Origin: Bacteroidota bacterium
Lineage (GTDB): Bacteria; Bacteroidota; Bacteroidia; Flavobacteriales; Flavobacteriaceae
Assembly (NCBI GenBank): GCA_023390775.1
Contig: JAEWCF010000093.1
Location: 1 to 42,694 of the forward strand
DNA: 42,694 nucleotides
Direction of reading: 5' to 3'
Made by a program: the position numbers and the translations under genes
The notes under the pieces: model-generated
The model's database searches: none
The model's input: the letters and a program-made list of their open reading frames with translations, nothing else
Told to the model about the DNA's origin: nothing
Shown: positions 31,269-39,857 of the stretch, in pieces
Position numbering within the stretch: the first letter of the stretch is position 1
Layout: every line of letters starts with the position of its first letter

Positions 31269-32570
31269 ATGCAGGACTTAATAAAAATCGACGCCTACCA
31301 CTTTTTCCTGCTCGCCTTCGGTGCCATTGCACTGCTGGCCGCCACCATTCCGCATGTCCTGAAGAACCGGCCGGTCACGGCGCCCATCATCTACGCGTCA
31401 ATAGGCGGAATCCTCTACTTTACCGGCCGAAATTATGAAATGGTCAGGATTTTCAATAATCTTGAGGTCATCCTCAGGTTGTCGGAATTCGTCGTGATCG
31501 TCGCCCTTACCGGGGCCGGATTAAAGATCAAGCGGCCGTTTGCGGCACACACCTGGAAATTCGCCCTTCCGCTATTGCTCGTGACGATGCCGCTCACCAT
31601 ATGGGCAACCATGGTTTTGGGTCAGTGGGCATTGGGGCTCGCACCCGCGTCGGCACTGCTGTTCGGCGCACTGATCTCGCCCACCGATCCGGTCCTTGCG
31701 GCCGACATACAGACCACTTCCCCCAGCCAGAAGGACCACTCCCGTACCCGGCTGGCCCTAACCGCCGAAGCAGGTTTCAACGACGGGCTCGCCTTCCCCT
31801 TTACCATCCTGGCAATATATCTGGTGACCAAAGGCCCGGATGTATCGGCCTGGCTGGCAGATTGGACCGTGGTGGAAGTCGTTTACAGGATAGCGGCGGG
31901 CTGTGCGGTCGGCCTGGCGCTGGGCTGGATCCTTTTCAAAATCATTTTTGGGCTTACCCGAAAGGACCAGCATTCCAAGATCAGCCGGGGGATATTGTCA
32001 CTTGCCCTCACCCTGCTCCCGTATGCGGTCACCGAAATGATCGGCGCCTACGGGTTTATCGCGGTCTTTGTTGCGGCATGCACCTTTGGAAACAGTGAAC
32101 GCCACGCGGAATACATGGACAGCCTTCACGATTTTTCCGAAGAAATAGAACACATCTTCATCGCCCTTTTATTCGTGATCATCGGCGTGTACGTCGCGGC
32201 GTACCATCGGGAACTTGCCCAATGGGAAATCGTCCTGACGGCGGGTACCATCGTTTTCGTGATCCGGCCAATTGCGGGCGCGCTGGCCCTGGCGGGAAGC
32301 GGGCTTACGGCCTTTGAGCGGTTTTTCCTCTCGTTTTACGGTATCCGTGGGATCGGATCGATTTTCTACCTGGCTTATGCGCTGCAAAAGGCGCCCTTTC
32401 CAAATTCGGGAGTCTTGGTGCAGGCAACGGCCGCGACCATCATATTGTCGGTGGTGGTGCACGGCATCTCGGCACCGGCGGTAATTTCCAGGCTTAACGA
32501 GATTGACCGGGGCCCGCTGTTTTCCCGAAACGCGATACGCCGTCCAAAAGCCAGGCCTCGTAAACCTTGA
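31269..32570 (+). CDS. CPA1-type Na+/H+ antiporter (NhaP-like)
   Basis: The protein has about 433 residues and about twelve membrane helices. Family signatures are ALISPTDPVLAADIQ (unwound helix region) and AEAGFNDGLAFPF with the ion-binding Asn-Asp pair. Later helices include GIRGIGSIFYLAYAL, also typical of CPA1 exchangers. The cytoplasmic tail is short. The start is uncertain: GTG at 31254 would add five residues; ATG at 31269 is preferred. The last 77 bp overlap the 3' end of the convergent dsbD gene (32494-32570). Confidence 0.9.
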   Translation: MQDLIKIDAYHFFLLAFGAIALLAATIPHVLKNRPVTAPIIYASIGGILYFTGRNYEMVRIFNNLEVILRLSEFVVIVALTGAGLKIKRPFAAHTWKFALPLLLVTMPLTIWATMVLGQWALGLAPASALLFGALISPTDPVLAADIQTTSPSQKDHSRTRLALTAEAGFNDGLAFPFTILAIYLVTKGPDVSAWLADWTVVEVVYRIAAGCAVGLALGWILFKIIFGLTRKDQHSKISRGILSLALTLLPYAVTEMIGAYGFIAVFVAACTFGNSERHAEYMDSLHDFSEEIEHIFIALLFVIIGVYVAAYHRELAQWEIVLTAGTIVFVIRPIAGALALAGSGLTAFERFFLSFYGIRGIGSIFYLAYALQKAPFPNSGVLVQATAATIILSVVVHGISAPAVISRLNEIDRGPLFSRNAIRRPKARPRKP

Positions 32571-34509
32571 TATCCGGCGTATAGGAAACGGGCGAATTGA
32601 GGCTGTTGCCTTCAAGGTCGGTCAGGACATAATACGGTTGGGTGTTCGTGCGGTATTTGGTGATCATGAAATCGGCCCACTTGTTACCCACGGTCTTGAT
32701 GCGTTTTCCGGTCTCCGCCGATGTGAACTGTTCGTTTTCAGGAAGTTTTCGCTTGTCATCGACATAAAGCGAAATAATGACCAGCTTGTCCCGAAGCAAC
32801 GCCAGTACCTTGGGATCGGACCAGACGTTATTTTCCATCTTGCGGCAGTTCACGCACGCATATCCCGTAAAATCGAGCATCACCGGCCTGTTCACCTGCC
32901 TTGCGTAGGCCATTCCCGCTTCGTATTCGGTAAAAACGGGCAGCCCGTGAGGACCGGCCTCGGCACCTGGTGGCAGATCGGGTTCGGAAACTGACTGTGA
33001 CGCGCCCACGCCAAAAGGGCTTTCGCTGTAGGTAGGCGGAGGCGGAAAGGCACTGATGAGTTTGAGCGGCGCGCCCCACAATCCCGGAATCATATAGACC
33101 GTAAAGGACAAAACCAAAAGCGCCAACGAAAGCCTCCCGACCGAAATATTCTGCAACGGCGCGTCGTGCGGCAGGTTTACCTTGCCCAGGAGATACAACC
33201 CCCAAGTTCCGAATATCGCGATCCAGATCGCCAGGAAAACCTCCCTTTCGAGTAAATGGAGTTGCAGGACCAGATCGGCATTGGAAATAAATTTTAGGGC
33301 CAGTGCGAGCTCGAGGAAGCCAAGGGAAACCTTCACGGTATTGAGCCAGCCGCCCGATTTCGGCAGCGAATTGAGCCATCCCGGAAACATCGCGAAAAGC
33401 ATGAACGGAAGCGCAAGTGCCGATGAAAACCCGAGCATTCCCACGAGCGGCGCGACCCCGCCCCGTGACGCCGATTCAACCAAAAGCGTCCCCACAATCG
33501 GCCCGGTGCACGAAAACGATACGATTGCCAGGGCCAGGGCCATGAACAGGATCCCGACGATGCCACCGCGATCCGCCTGGCGGTCCACCTTGTTGGCCCA
33601 GGAATTCGGCAGCACGATCTCGAACGCGCCCAGAAATGAAAACGCGAACACGATCAAAATCACAAAGAAAATCAGGTTGAACCAGACATCGGTGGAAAGT
33701 TCGTTCAATGCCTCGGCACCGAAGATAGCGGTGACCAATGAGCCCAGGACCAGGTATATAAGAATAATCGAAATACCGTATATCAAGGCATTGCGCTTGC
33801 CCTGTGCCGGCGTCTTGCTCTGTTTGGTAAAAAAGCTCACGGTCATCGGGATCATCGGGAAGACGCAAGGCGTCAACAGCGCGGCAAACCCGCCCAGGAA
33901 AGCGAAGAAGAAGATCCCCCAAAGCGAATCACCCGTTTCGGCAGCGGGGGCCACGGGGGGTGCTGGGGAAATTTCGGGACCCGGCGATGGTGCCACAGCC
34001 GGCGCCACAATGACCGAATCGACTTCGGCAGTCGCCGGGCCGGCCATTGCAGGCTTTTGCGGAACGGGCAGCGTGAAGCTGAAGTCCTCTTCCTGGTTGA
34101 TGCAGACTTCCTTGCAGACCTGGTAATTGATGGTCCCCGAGACCTTGCCGTCAAACCCCGCCAGGAGCCTGATGCGTTGCCTGAGCGAAAAGGTCTTCTC
34201 GAAATAGTATTCTTCAACCTCGAAAATATCGTTGTACTGTTTTTTGTATGCCGATTCCTTCGCCTTTCCCACCGGCTCGAATCGTCCTTTGGCATTCTCC
34301 CATGAAAATTCCAGCGGGAGCGGTCCACCGTCGGGCGTGAATTGCGAATAGACGTGCCAATCCGGATCGATGGCCGCCTCAAAAATCAAGGTGTATTCGG
34401 TATCGCTGACTTTTTCGGTTCGCATTTTCCATTGGACGGGGTCGAGAACCTGCGCATAAATGCTGAACGAGGAAAGGAAAAAAAGGAAAAGTTGAAGTTG
34501 TTTGATCAT
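32494..34509 (-). CDS. dsbD: thiol:disulfide interchange protein DsbD
   Basis: The protein has 671 residues. The start at 34509 gives signal peptide MIKQLQLFLFFLSSFSIYAQ. The N-terminal immunoglobulin-like domain has the redox pair Cys132 and Cys136 (VCKEVC). After a proline/alanine-rich linker comes the eight-helix membrane domain with Cys215 in LLTPCVFPMIP and Cys334 in FSCTGPIVG. The C-terminal thioredoxin domain has YACVNC. All six electron-relay cysteines are present, so it should carry reducing power from cytoplasmic thioredoxin to periplasmic partners such as TlpA-like proteins. Its ATG overlaps the tilS stop (ATGA). Its 3' end overlaps the antiporter gene by 77 bp. Confidence 0.95.
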   Translation of the reverse strand: MIKQLQLFLFFLSSFSIYAQVLDPVQWKMRTEKVSDTEYTLIFEAAIDPDWHVYSQFTPDGGPLPLEFSWENAKGRFEPVGKAKESAYKKQYNDIFEVEEYYFEKTFSLRQRIRLLAGFDGKVSGTINYQVCKEVCINQEEDFSFTLPVPQKPAMAGPATAEVDSVIVAPAVAPSPGPEISPAPPVAPAAETGDSLWGIFFFAFLGGFAALLTPCVFPMIPMTVSFFTKQSKTPAQGKRNALIYGISIILIYLVLGSLVTAIFGAEALNELSTDVWFNLIFFVILIVFAFSFLGAFEIVLPNSWANKVDRQADRGGIVGILFMALALAIVSFSCTGPIVGTLLVESASRGGVAPLVGMLGFSSALALPFMLFAMFPGWLNSLPKSGGWLNTVKVSLGFLELALALKFISNADLVLQLHLLEREVFLAIWIAIFGTWGLYLLGKVNLPHDAPLQNISVGRLSLALLVLSFTVYMIPGLWGAPLKLISAFPPPPTYSESPFGVGASQSVSEPDLPPGAEAGPHGLPVFTEYEAGMAYARQVNRPVMLDFTGYACVNCRKMENNVWSDPKVLALLRDKLVIISLYVDDKRKLPENEQFTSAETGKRIKTVGNKWADFMITKYRTNTQPYYVLTDLEGNSLNSPVSYTPDIKVYEAWLLDGVSRFGKTAGPGQSR

Positions 34510-35801
34510 GATTCTATCTGCAATATATGGGGAGTGTCTTTCGTTGCACAAAACCGCCGGTCCTGCCGCAGGCCCACGACCCAGATAATATCGGGGCCGG
34601 TTGTCAGGACCCATGTTCCGGGCCGATCAGCAAGGGAAATCTTCTCGTCCCTAAGAAATTTTGAAAGGGTTTTCCTGCCTTCCATTCCGGCCGGGTAAAA
34701 ATAGTCACCTTTACGCCACCTTCGCAATTTTAACGGAAATTTAATCCGGTCGGCATCGACAAAGATGGTCCGTGCCGATGCCTGCCCAATGGTGGTAACC
34801 GTAAGGATGTTTATCGCTAGCGGGTTTTGTATTCCCGATTCCCCCACGTCGAACTCGGATTCGTCGGCAGAGGCTATCGCGCTCAGTACCAGGGTTTCCC
34901 GGTCGCGCACCAAATCGTATCCTTTACCCAAAATCCGCTTGCCGGATTCCGCCTGCGGCAACCTGTAGATATCGTCCCAGGCGGTGAAGCCGTAATCCTT
35001 CAGCCAAAAATGGAGGTAAGCCGGATAGTCCGGTATGCGCAAAAGATCGGCGATCCGAAAAAGCGTGTGGTTTTCCTTCTCGATGACGACCTGTCCCCAG
35101 GCCATCACGGCAGCATCGCGCACCATCGCTCTGGCCTGTTGCAGATGCTCAAGGGTATTGGCAAACGAGGATTCAAAGTTACGGTTCAGCGATTTGAGCC
35201 GAGGAACGATTTCGTGCCGGACCGCATTGCGAACGTACATCGGGGAGCCATTGCTTGAATCTTCGCGCCATTGAAGCCCTCGCTCCGACGCATACCGGTA
35301 AATCCGTTCCCGTGTGAACCGCAACAGCGGCCGCAGGATCCTGCCGTTTCGGGCGGGGATTCCGGTCAGGCCGTCAAGGCCGGTCCCGCGTGCAAGGTTG
35401 ATCAAAAAGGTTTCGAGGGTATCGTCGAGGTGATGCGCGGTCAGGATGAAGGAATAACCATGTGCATTGGCCAGATCCAGGAACCATTTGTATCGCAGGT
35501 CGCGCGCCGCCACCTGGATCGAGAGCTTGTAATCCTCGGCAAATTGCCTGGTATCGAATTTCCCCAGATGCAGCGTTAGTTTGCGTTCCCCGGCAAATTC
35601 ACGCACAAAACGCGCATCCGCCGTGCTCTCCTCCCCGCGAAGGGAAAAGTCGCAATGGGCAAGGGCAATATCCAAATCCGATTCCAGGCAAAGCGAAACA
35701 AGCGTCATCGAATCGATCCCGCCGCTCACCGCGACCAGGATCCTGGCTCCAAGCAGTTCGGGAAAATTTTGCGCGACATGTTGCTGGAATTCCGCGAGCA
35801 T
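34506..35801 (-). CDS. tilS: tRNA(Ile)-lysidine synthase TilS
   Basis: The protein has 431 residues and converts C34 of tRNA-Ile(CAU) to lysidine so that it reads AUA. The N-type ATP pyrophosphatase domain has the PP-loop VAVSGGIDSM, HCDFSLRGEES, and TAHHLDDTLETFLINLARGTG. The central domain has EDSSN and RNAVRHEIVPRL, and the C-terminal domain carries KLRRWRKGDYFYPAGM and KTLSKFLRDEKI. The ATG at 35801 is preferred to the in-frame TTG at 35807 because a TACCTTTG box (35805-35812) sits 3 nt before it and overlaps that codon. It lies between pabB and dsbD. Confidence 0.95.
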   Translation of the reverse strand: MLAEFQQHVAQNFPELLGARILVAVSGGIDSMTLVSLCLESDLDIALAHCDFSLRGEESTADARFVREFAGERKLTLHLGKFDTRQFAEDYKLSIQVAARDLRYKWFLDLANAHGYSFILTAHHLDDTLETFLINLARGTGLDGLTGIPARNGRILRPLLRFTRERIYRYASERGLQWREDSSNGSPMYVRNAVRHEIVPRLKSLNRNFESSFANTLEHLQQARAMVRDAAVMAWGQVVIEKENHTLFRIADLLRIPDYPAYLHFWLKDYGFTAWDDIYRLPQAESGKRILGKGYDLVRDRETLVLSAIASADESEFDVGESGIQNPLAINILTVTTIGQASARTIFVDADRIKFPLKLRRWRKGDYFYPAGMEGRKTLSKFLRDEKISLADRPGTWVLTTGPDIIWVVGLRQDRRFCATKDTPHILQIES

Positions 35802-35804
35802 GCC

Positions 35805-35812
35805 CAAAGGTA
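35805..35812 (-). promoter_or_regulatory. -7 box TACCTTTG for tilS
   Basis: An exact TAnnTTTG match in the short pabB-tilS gap, ending 3 nt before the tilS ATG on the minus strand. It predicts a nearly leaderless tilS-dsbD transcript besides read-through from upstream. Confidence 0.55.
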
Positions 35813-35819
35813 CGCAATT

Positions 35820-37103
35820 TCAGCCGCCCAGTACGCGCATCATCGCCGAGGCCTTGACCATGCATTCATCGTATTCGCGCATCGGGTCGGAAAGGTGCGT
35901 GATGGCGCTCCCCACGTGGAAGGACGCCGATTTGGATTCGCAGTCGTAGGCGATGCTGCGGATCACGACATTGAAATCGAAATCGCATTCCGGCGTCAGG
36001 TAGCCCACGGCACCGCTGTAGATTCCGCGGCGGCTCGGTTCAAGTGCATCGATGATCTTCATGGCCGATATCTTTGGGGCGCCGGTCATGCTTCCCATGG
36101 GGAAAGTGGTTTGGAGAACCTCGAACGCCGATACGCCGGAGCGCAACCGCGAAGTCACCGTCGAAATGAGTTGATGAACCTGTTTGAAGGTATGCACGCC
36201 GCACAATTCCTCCACCGCAACCGAACCCTTGTCGGCCGTCCTGGAGAGGTCGTTGCGGACCAGGTCGACGATCATGATATTTTCCGAACGCTCCTTAGGG
36301 TCGGCGGAGAGCCTCTGCGCATTTGCACTGTCAATCGCGTGATCCGGATGACGTGGCGCGGTTCCCTTGATGGGCTGGGAAATGCATTTGTCGCCTTCTT
36401 TCCGGAGGAAACGTTCCGGGGAAGCCGACATCAGAAAGAGTTCGCCCATTCTCAGGAATGCCGAAAACGGGGCGCTTGATATCTGGTTTAACGAAAGATA
36501 AGTGCCGACGGGATCCAGATCGCCCTCCGCCGTGAATTCCATGCAGAAGTTTGCCTCGTAAATATCCCCGAGCGCAATCCGCTCTTGCATTTCCGCAACG
36601 CGCTCAAGGTACTGTGACCGGCTGATTTTTGGGCGTGGGGCAAGGCCCGGCGACGATGGGAGTGGCAATGGCATCGACAGGATTTGGTCGACATCGGCAG
36701 ATGCAAGGGGCAGATCGTCAGGAAAATACAGCAATTCAAGCGAATCCCCGCGCAGGATCATGAGCCTCCGGGGCCGGAAAAATTCCAGATCGGGAAACCC
36801 GACCGTCAAGGGCTGGCCCGAATGCAGGTCCTCAAGCCCGTTCTTGAGGTCATACCCCAAAAAACCGAACGACCAATCGCCGTGTCCGAGGTGGAAATCC
36901 TCCAGTTTTTTAAAAGCGCCGTCAAAACCCGAACGTACCCAATCCAGTGCATCGGCCGCTATGAGGAAATCAAAGGATGAATATTTTTGCCGGTGGGAAT
37001 TGGAATCCAGGCAAACGGCATGTCGGAACTGCGATGCCCATAGCACGGCGCGCGCCTTGAAACCGTCGACATCGTGAAGGGGAACGATCCGGGAATACCG
37101 CAT
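35820..37103 (-). CDS. pabB: aminodeoxychorismate synthase component I (PabB-like)
   Basis: The protein has 427 residues of the chorismate-utilising enzyme family. Motifs are EANFCMEF, SPERFLR, QPIKGTAPR, ENIMIVDLVRNDLSR, FPMGSMTGAPKISAM and GIYSGAVGYLTP. The PIKGT motif (Lys where anthranilate synthase has PIAGT) favours aminodeoxychorismate synthase, in p-aminobenzoate and folate synthesis. The start at 37103 is fixed by a TGATG overlap (37101-37105 on the minus strand) with the preceding lipoprotein gene. No glutaminase (PabA) or lyase (PabC) gene is in the window. Confidence 0.9.
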   Translation of the reverse strand: MRYSRIVPLHDVDGFKARAVLWASQFRHAVCLDSNSHRQKYSSFDFLIAADALDWVRSGFDGAFKKLEDFHLGHGDWSFGFLGYDLKNGLEDLHSGQPLTVGFPDLEFFRPRRLMILRGDSLELLYFPDDLPLASADVDQILSMPLPLPSSPGLAPRPKISRSQYLERVAEMQERIALGDIYEANFCMEFTAEGDLDPVGTYLSLNQISSAPFSAFLRMGELFLMSASPERFLRKEGDKCISQPIKGTAPRHPDHAIDSANAQRLSADPKERSENIMIVDLVRNDLSRTADKGSVAVEELCGVHTFKQVHQLISTVTSRLRSGVSAFEVLQTTFPMGSMTGAPKISAMKIIDALEPSRRGIYSGAVGYLTPECDFDFNVVIRSIAYDCESKSASFHVGSAITHLSDPMREYDECMVKASAMMRVLGG

Positions 37104-38434
37104 CAGTCGAGTTTGACAAGCCAAAGGTCCCCTCCCCCGCGGTTGCCGGGAACATCGCCGTCGGAACTTTGCGATTCGCCCAGGATCACCAATCCATTTT
37201 GCAGCGGAAGCGCATCAGTGGCCTGGTCGATCCCCGATCCGCCAAATGTTTTTTGCCAAAGAATCCCGCTTGCCGGGTGCACGTCGATCGTAAACGCCCA
37301 AAAATCGTTTTGGCCCATCGACGGTCCGTTCACCGCCCCTCGCGTGTCCCCCGAGAGCAGGTATTTCCCGTTCCAGCGCCTGATTGAGGAAGCGGCGTCG
37401 AATTCGGTTGTCCCGAACGACTTCTCCCATAAAAGATGCCCGTGGTCGTCAATATGGATCACCCACGCGTCGAAATTTCCGATGGGGGATGAAACATCGC
37501 CATTGGTACTGTTGGAGCGCCCCGCGACCATGTAGGAATTGTAGCCCGTGTTGACGATGGCGAAGGCCTGGTCGATCCCGCTGCCGCCATAGTTTTTCTT
37601 CCAGTGCAGCATGCCGTCCGGGTGCAGTTTGATGACCCAGTAATCATAGCTGCCGCGGCTGTCTTCGATATCGAAATCGGTGCTTTCGGTATAGCCCGCC
37701 ATCAGGATCCCGCCGTCATCGGCCTGTGCGATATCGTTTACCCGATCGTTCATCGTACCGCCAAAATACCGGTACCACTGCAGGTTTCCCTGCGCGTCGA
37801 GCTTGATCCCGAAATACTCCCCGACCCCGTGAAGGCTGCCTCGCATCTCGTGCCCCGGGCCCTGGTTCCCCATTCCGTTGTCGTCAATGCCCGCATAATC
37901 GGCATAACCGGCAATGAAAAATCCGCCATCGGAAGTCGCGATAATCTTGTGCGCGTGATCGTGGCTCATGAAGCCGTAATTTTTAGCCCAAAGGATGTTG
38001 CCGTCGATATCGATCTTGCTGATGAGGAAATCGTGCATACCCAAATTACCGGGCAATTGGCCGTCGCTGCTGCCACTATAGCCACTGATGGCATAATGCC
38101 CGTCGGGAGTGGCAACGATGCTGGTCCCATAATCGTCCGCCGAACCGCCCAAGGTCTTGCTCCACATCTTGTTTCCCTCGGCGTCCAGGCGGATGAGCCA
38201 AGCCTCGGTGCCGGTATGTTGGGGATCGATGTCGCCGTCGCCGCTGTCCGTGTAGCCGATCGCGATCAGTCCGCCATCGGGGGTTGACGCCGCATTTCCG
38301 ATGAATTCGTTTGCCGATCCGCCGTAATTTTTGCTCCAGGAAACTTCGCCCGCAAATCCATTGTCCGGCAACGAACGGTTATCGTCGGAACAGGCAATCG
38401 CCAGCAGGCCCGCCATGACGGCCAGGATTTTCAT
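37103..38434 (-). CDS. repeat-containing lipoprotein, probable beta-propeller
   Basis: The protein has 443 residues. The lipobox is at the end of MKILAVMAGLLAIACS. The rest is seven or so repeats of about 50-60 residues with the consensus W-x-K-x-x-GG-S-x-x-D, ATPDGG-x-x-IAGY-S-S-x-DGD, and D-x-W-x-x-K-x-D-x-x-G-x-x-x-W. These repeats are known from Bacteroidota surface proteins and probably fold as a beta-propeller. It is exposed at the outer membrane or in the periplasm; the ligand is unknown. Its start overlaps the stop of the T9SS gene (ATGA at 38431-38434) and its stop overlaps the pabB start. Confidence 0.88.
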   Translation of the reverse strand: MKILAVMAGLLAIACSDDNRSLPDNGFAGEVSWSKNYGGSANEFIGNAASTPDGGLIAIGYTDSGDGDIDPQHTGTEAWLIRLDAEGNKMWSKTLGGSADDYGTSIVATPDGHYAISGYSGSSDGQLPGNLGMHDFLISKIDIDGNILWAKNYGFMSHDHAHKIIATSDGGFFIAGYADYAGIDDNGMGNQGPGHEMRGSLHGVGEYFGIKLDAQGNLQWYRYFGGTMNDRVNDIAQADDGGILMAGYTESTDFDIEDSRGSYDYWVIKLHPDGMLHWKKNYGGSGIDQAFAIVNTGYNSYMVAGRSNSTNGDVSSPIGNFDAWVIHIDDHGHLLWEKSFGTTEFDAASSIRRWNGKYLLSGDTRGAVNGPSMGQNDFWAFTIDVHPASGILWQKTFGGSGIDQATDALPLQNGLVILGESQSSDGDVPGNRGGGDLWLVKLD

Positions 38435-39852
38435 CGCACGATCAGTTTTTTGGAATCGGAACCATTGATGCGCACCAGGTAGACTCCGGGCGAGAGGCCG
38501 CGAATATCGAGGGTTGCCTCAGTGGATGCCGGAGCGTAGCTCTTGACCCGCTTGCCCGGCATATCGAATATTTCCACAAGTTCCATCGGTACCGATGAAC
38601 CGCTGAGGGTTACCGATTCTCCGGCCGGATTTGGGGACATCACAAACTTTTGCGCGGCATTTTCGCCCACCGATAGCGCGTCGCCTTTGCGGACGATGAA
38701 CAGCCCCCGGTCAATATCACTGATGATCACGCTGCCGCTGGGAAAATACGGGTAATTGCTCCAGGCGCCCTGGAAAGAGGCGCTGTCGTCCTGCGGATAG
38801 GTATCAAAAAAACCGATTTCCTGCATGACGTTGTTGGCGATCCCGTCGGTGTCGATCAGGCGAAGGCCCGCCGTATAATTGGCAAGGTAGAACTCGCCCG
38901 GCTTGGTGTAGCCGTTGTGGTCGATCGCTTCGGTTGGACCGATGTACTGCATCTTCAGGGTGGGTGCATCGAGGTCGGTCATGTCAATGACCAGCGTGCG
39001 GGAATTGAACCCGAAATCGAGTTCATCGATCTCATCGCCGAGTATCCAATATTTATGGTCGGTCGTGAACCATCCCTGGTGAGTATAACTCGTATTGGGA
39101 TAGGTGAAAGTGGACAAAAGGACGGGATTGCTCTTGTTGGTCACGTCCACGATAATCACCTTGTTCTCGTTGGCCCCTACGAAAATTTCCTTGCCGAGAT
39201 GCTGCGTGTCCGGCCCGATGTAGTTCACCACCTGGCCGTCGTGCGTGTAGTCCTGCTGTGGATAACCCATGGCCAGGGACGGGCTTTCGGGATTCTGGAT
39301 GTTGACTACGTGTACCCCGCCGCCAAAGGTGTTGCTGCCGAAGCAGTACGCGAACCCCGTTTGCTCGTTGATGGAAATGGTGTGGCAGTTGCCGAACCCC
39401 GTGTAAAGTGCATCCGGAGCGAAAACCTGCGGGAAAGTTACGTTCCGGAGGCGCGTCAGGTCAAAGATCTGCATCCCGTGCCCGGTGGCCTCCGATACGA
39501 TGAAACAGTAATTGTTATAGACCTTCATTTCCCGCCACCAACTAGAGACATTGTTGGTCGAATTTACCTTTCCCTTGTAAACGGGAGTGGCCGGATTGGT
39601 GATATCCACGAAGGCCGTGTGGGTCGAACAGCCCATGATGGCGTATTCCTTTCCGTCAAGCGGGTCGGTCCAGCCCCAGCAGCTGCTTCCCTCGGTATTG
39701 AAGGTGCCGCCCATCTGCGGAAAATCGACGCGTGCCATCAGATCCATGTTGTTGCAGGGATAGATGCCGGCCATTCCGCCGTTGCAAGGTGTCTGCGCCG
39801 ATGCAAAGAGCCCGGTCAATAGTGATAACAGTAAAGTTCTTTTCATAGCCAT
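38431..39852 (-). CDS. choice-of-anchor B (LVIVD-repeat) protein with T9SS sorting domain
   Basis: The protein has 473 residues (471 if Met3 at 39846 is used, which gives the more typical MKRTLLLSLLTGLFASAQ signal). The mature part opens with a cysteine-containing region (CNGGMAGIYPCNN), then LVIVD-type blades with phrases such as HTAFVDITNPATPVYKG, GMQIFDLTRLRNV, KVIIVDVTNKSNPVLLS and GLRLIDTDGI. It ends in a T9SS domain (FVMSPNPAGESVTLSG, GVYLVRI, KKLIVR). It is a cell-surface beta-propeller-like protein of unknown ligand. It follows lpdA by 5 bp and overlaps the lipoprotein gene by 4 bp. Confidence 0.9.
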   Translation of the reverse strand: MAMKRTLLLSLLTGLFASAQTPCNGGMAGIYPCNNMDLMARVDFPQMGGTFNTEGSSCWGWTDPLDGKEYAIMGCSTHTAFVDITNPATPVYKGKVNSTNNVSSWWREMKVYNNYCFIVSEATGHGMQIFDLTRLRNVTFPQVFAPDALYTGFGNCHTISINEQTGFAYCFGSNTFGGGVHVVNIQNPESPSLAMGYPQQDYTHDGQVVNYIGPDTQHLGKEIFVGANENKVIIVDVTNKSNPVLLSTFTYPNTSYTHQGWFTTDHKYWILGDEIDELDFGFNSRTLVIDMTDLDAPTLKMQYIGPTEAIDHNGYTKPGEFYLANYTAGLRLIDTDGIANNVMQEIGFFDTYPQDDSASFQGAWSNYPYFPSGSVIISDIDRGLFIVRKGDALSVGENAAQKFVMSPNPAGESVTLSGSSVPMELVEIFDMPGKRVKSYAPASTEATLDIRGLSPGVYLVRINGSDSKKLIVR

Positions 39853-39857
39853 GGAAA

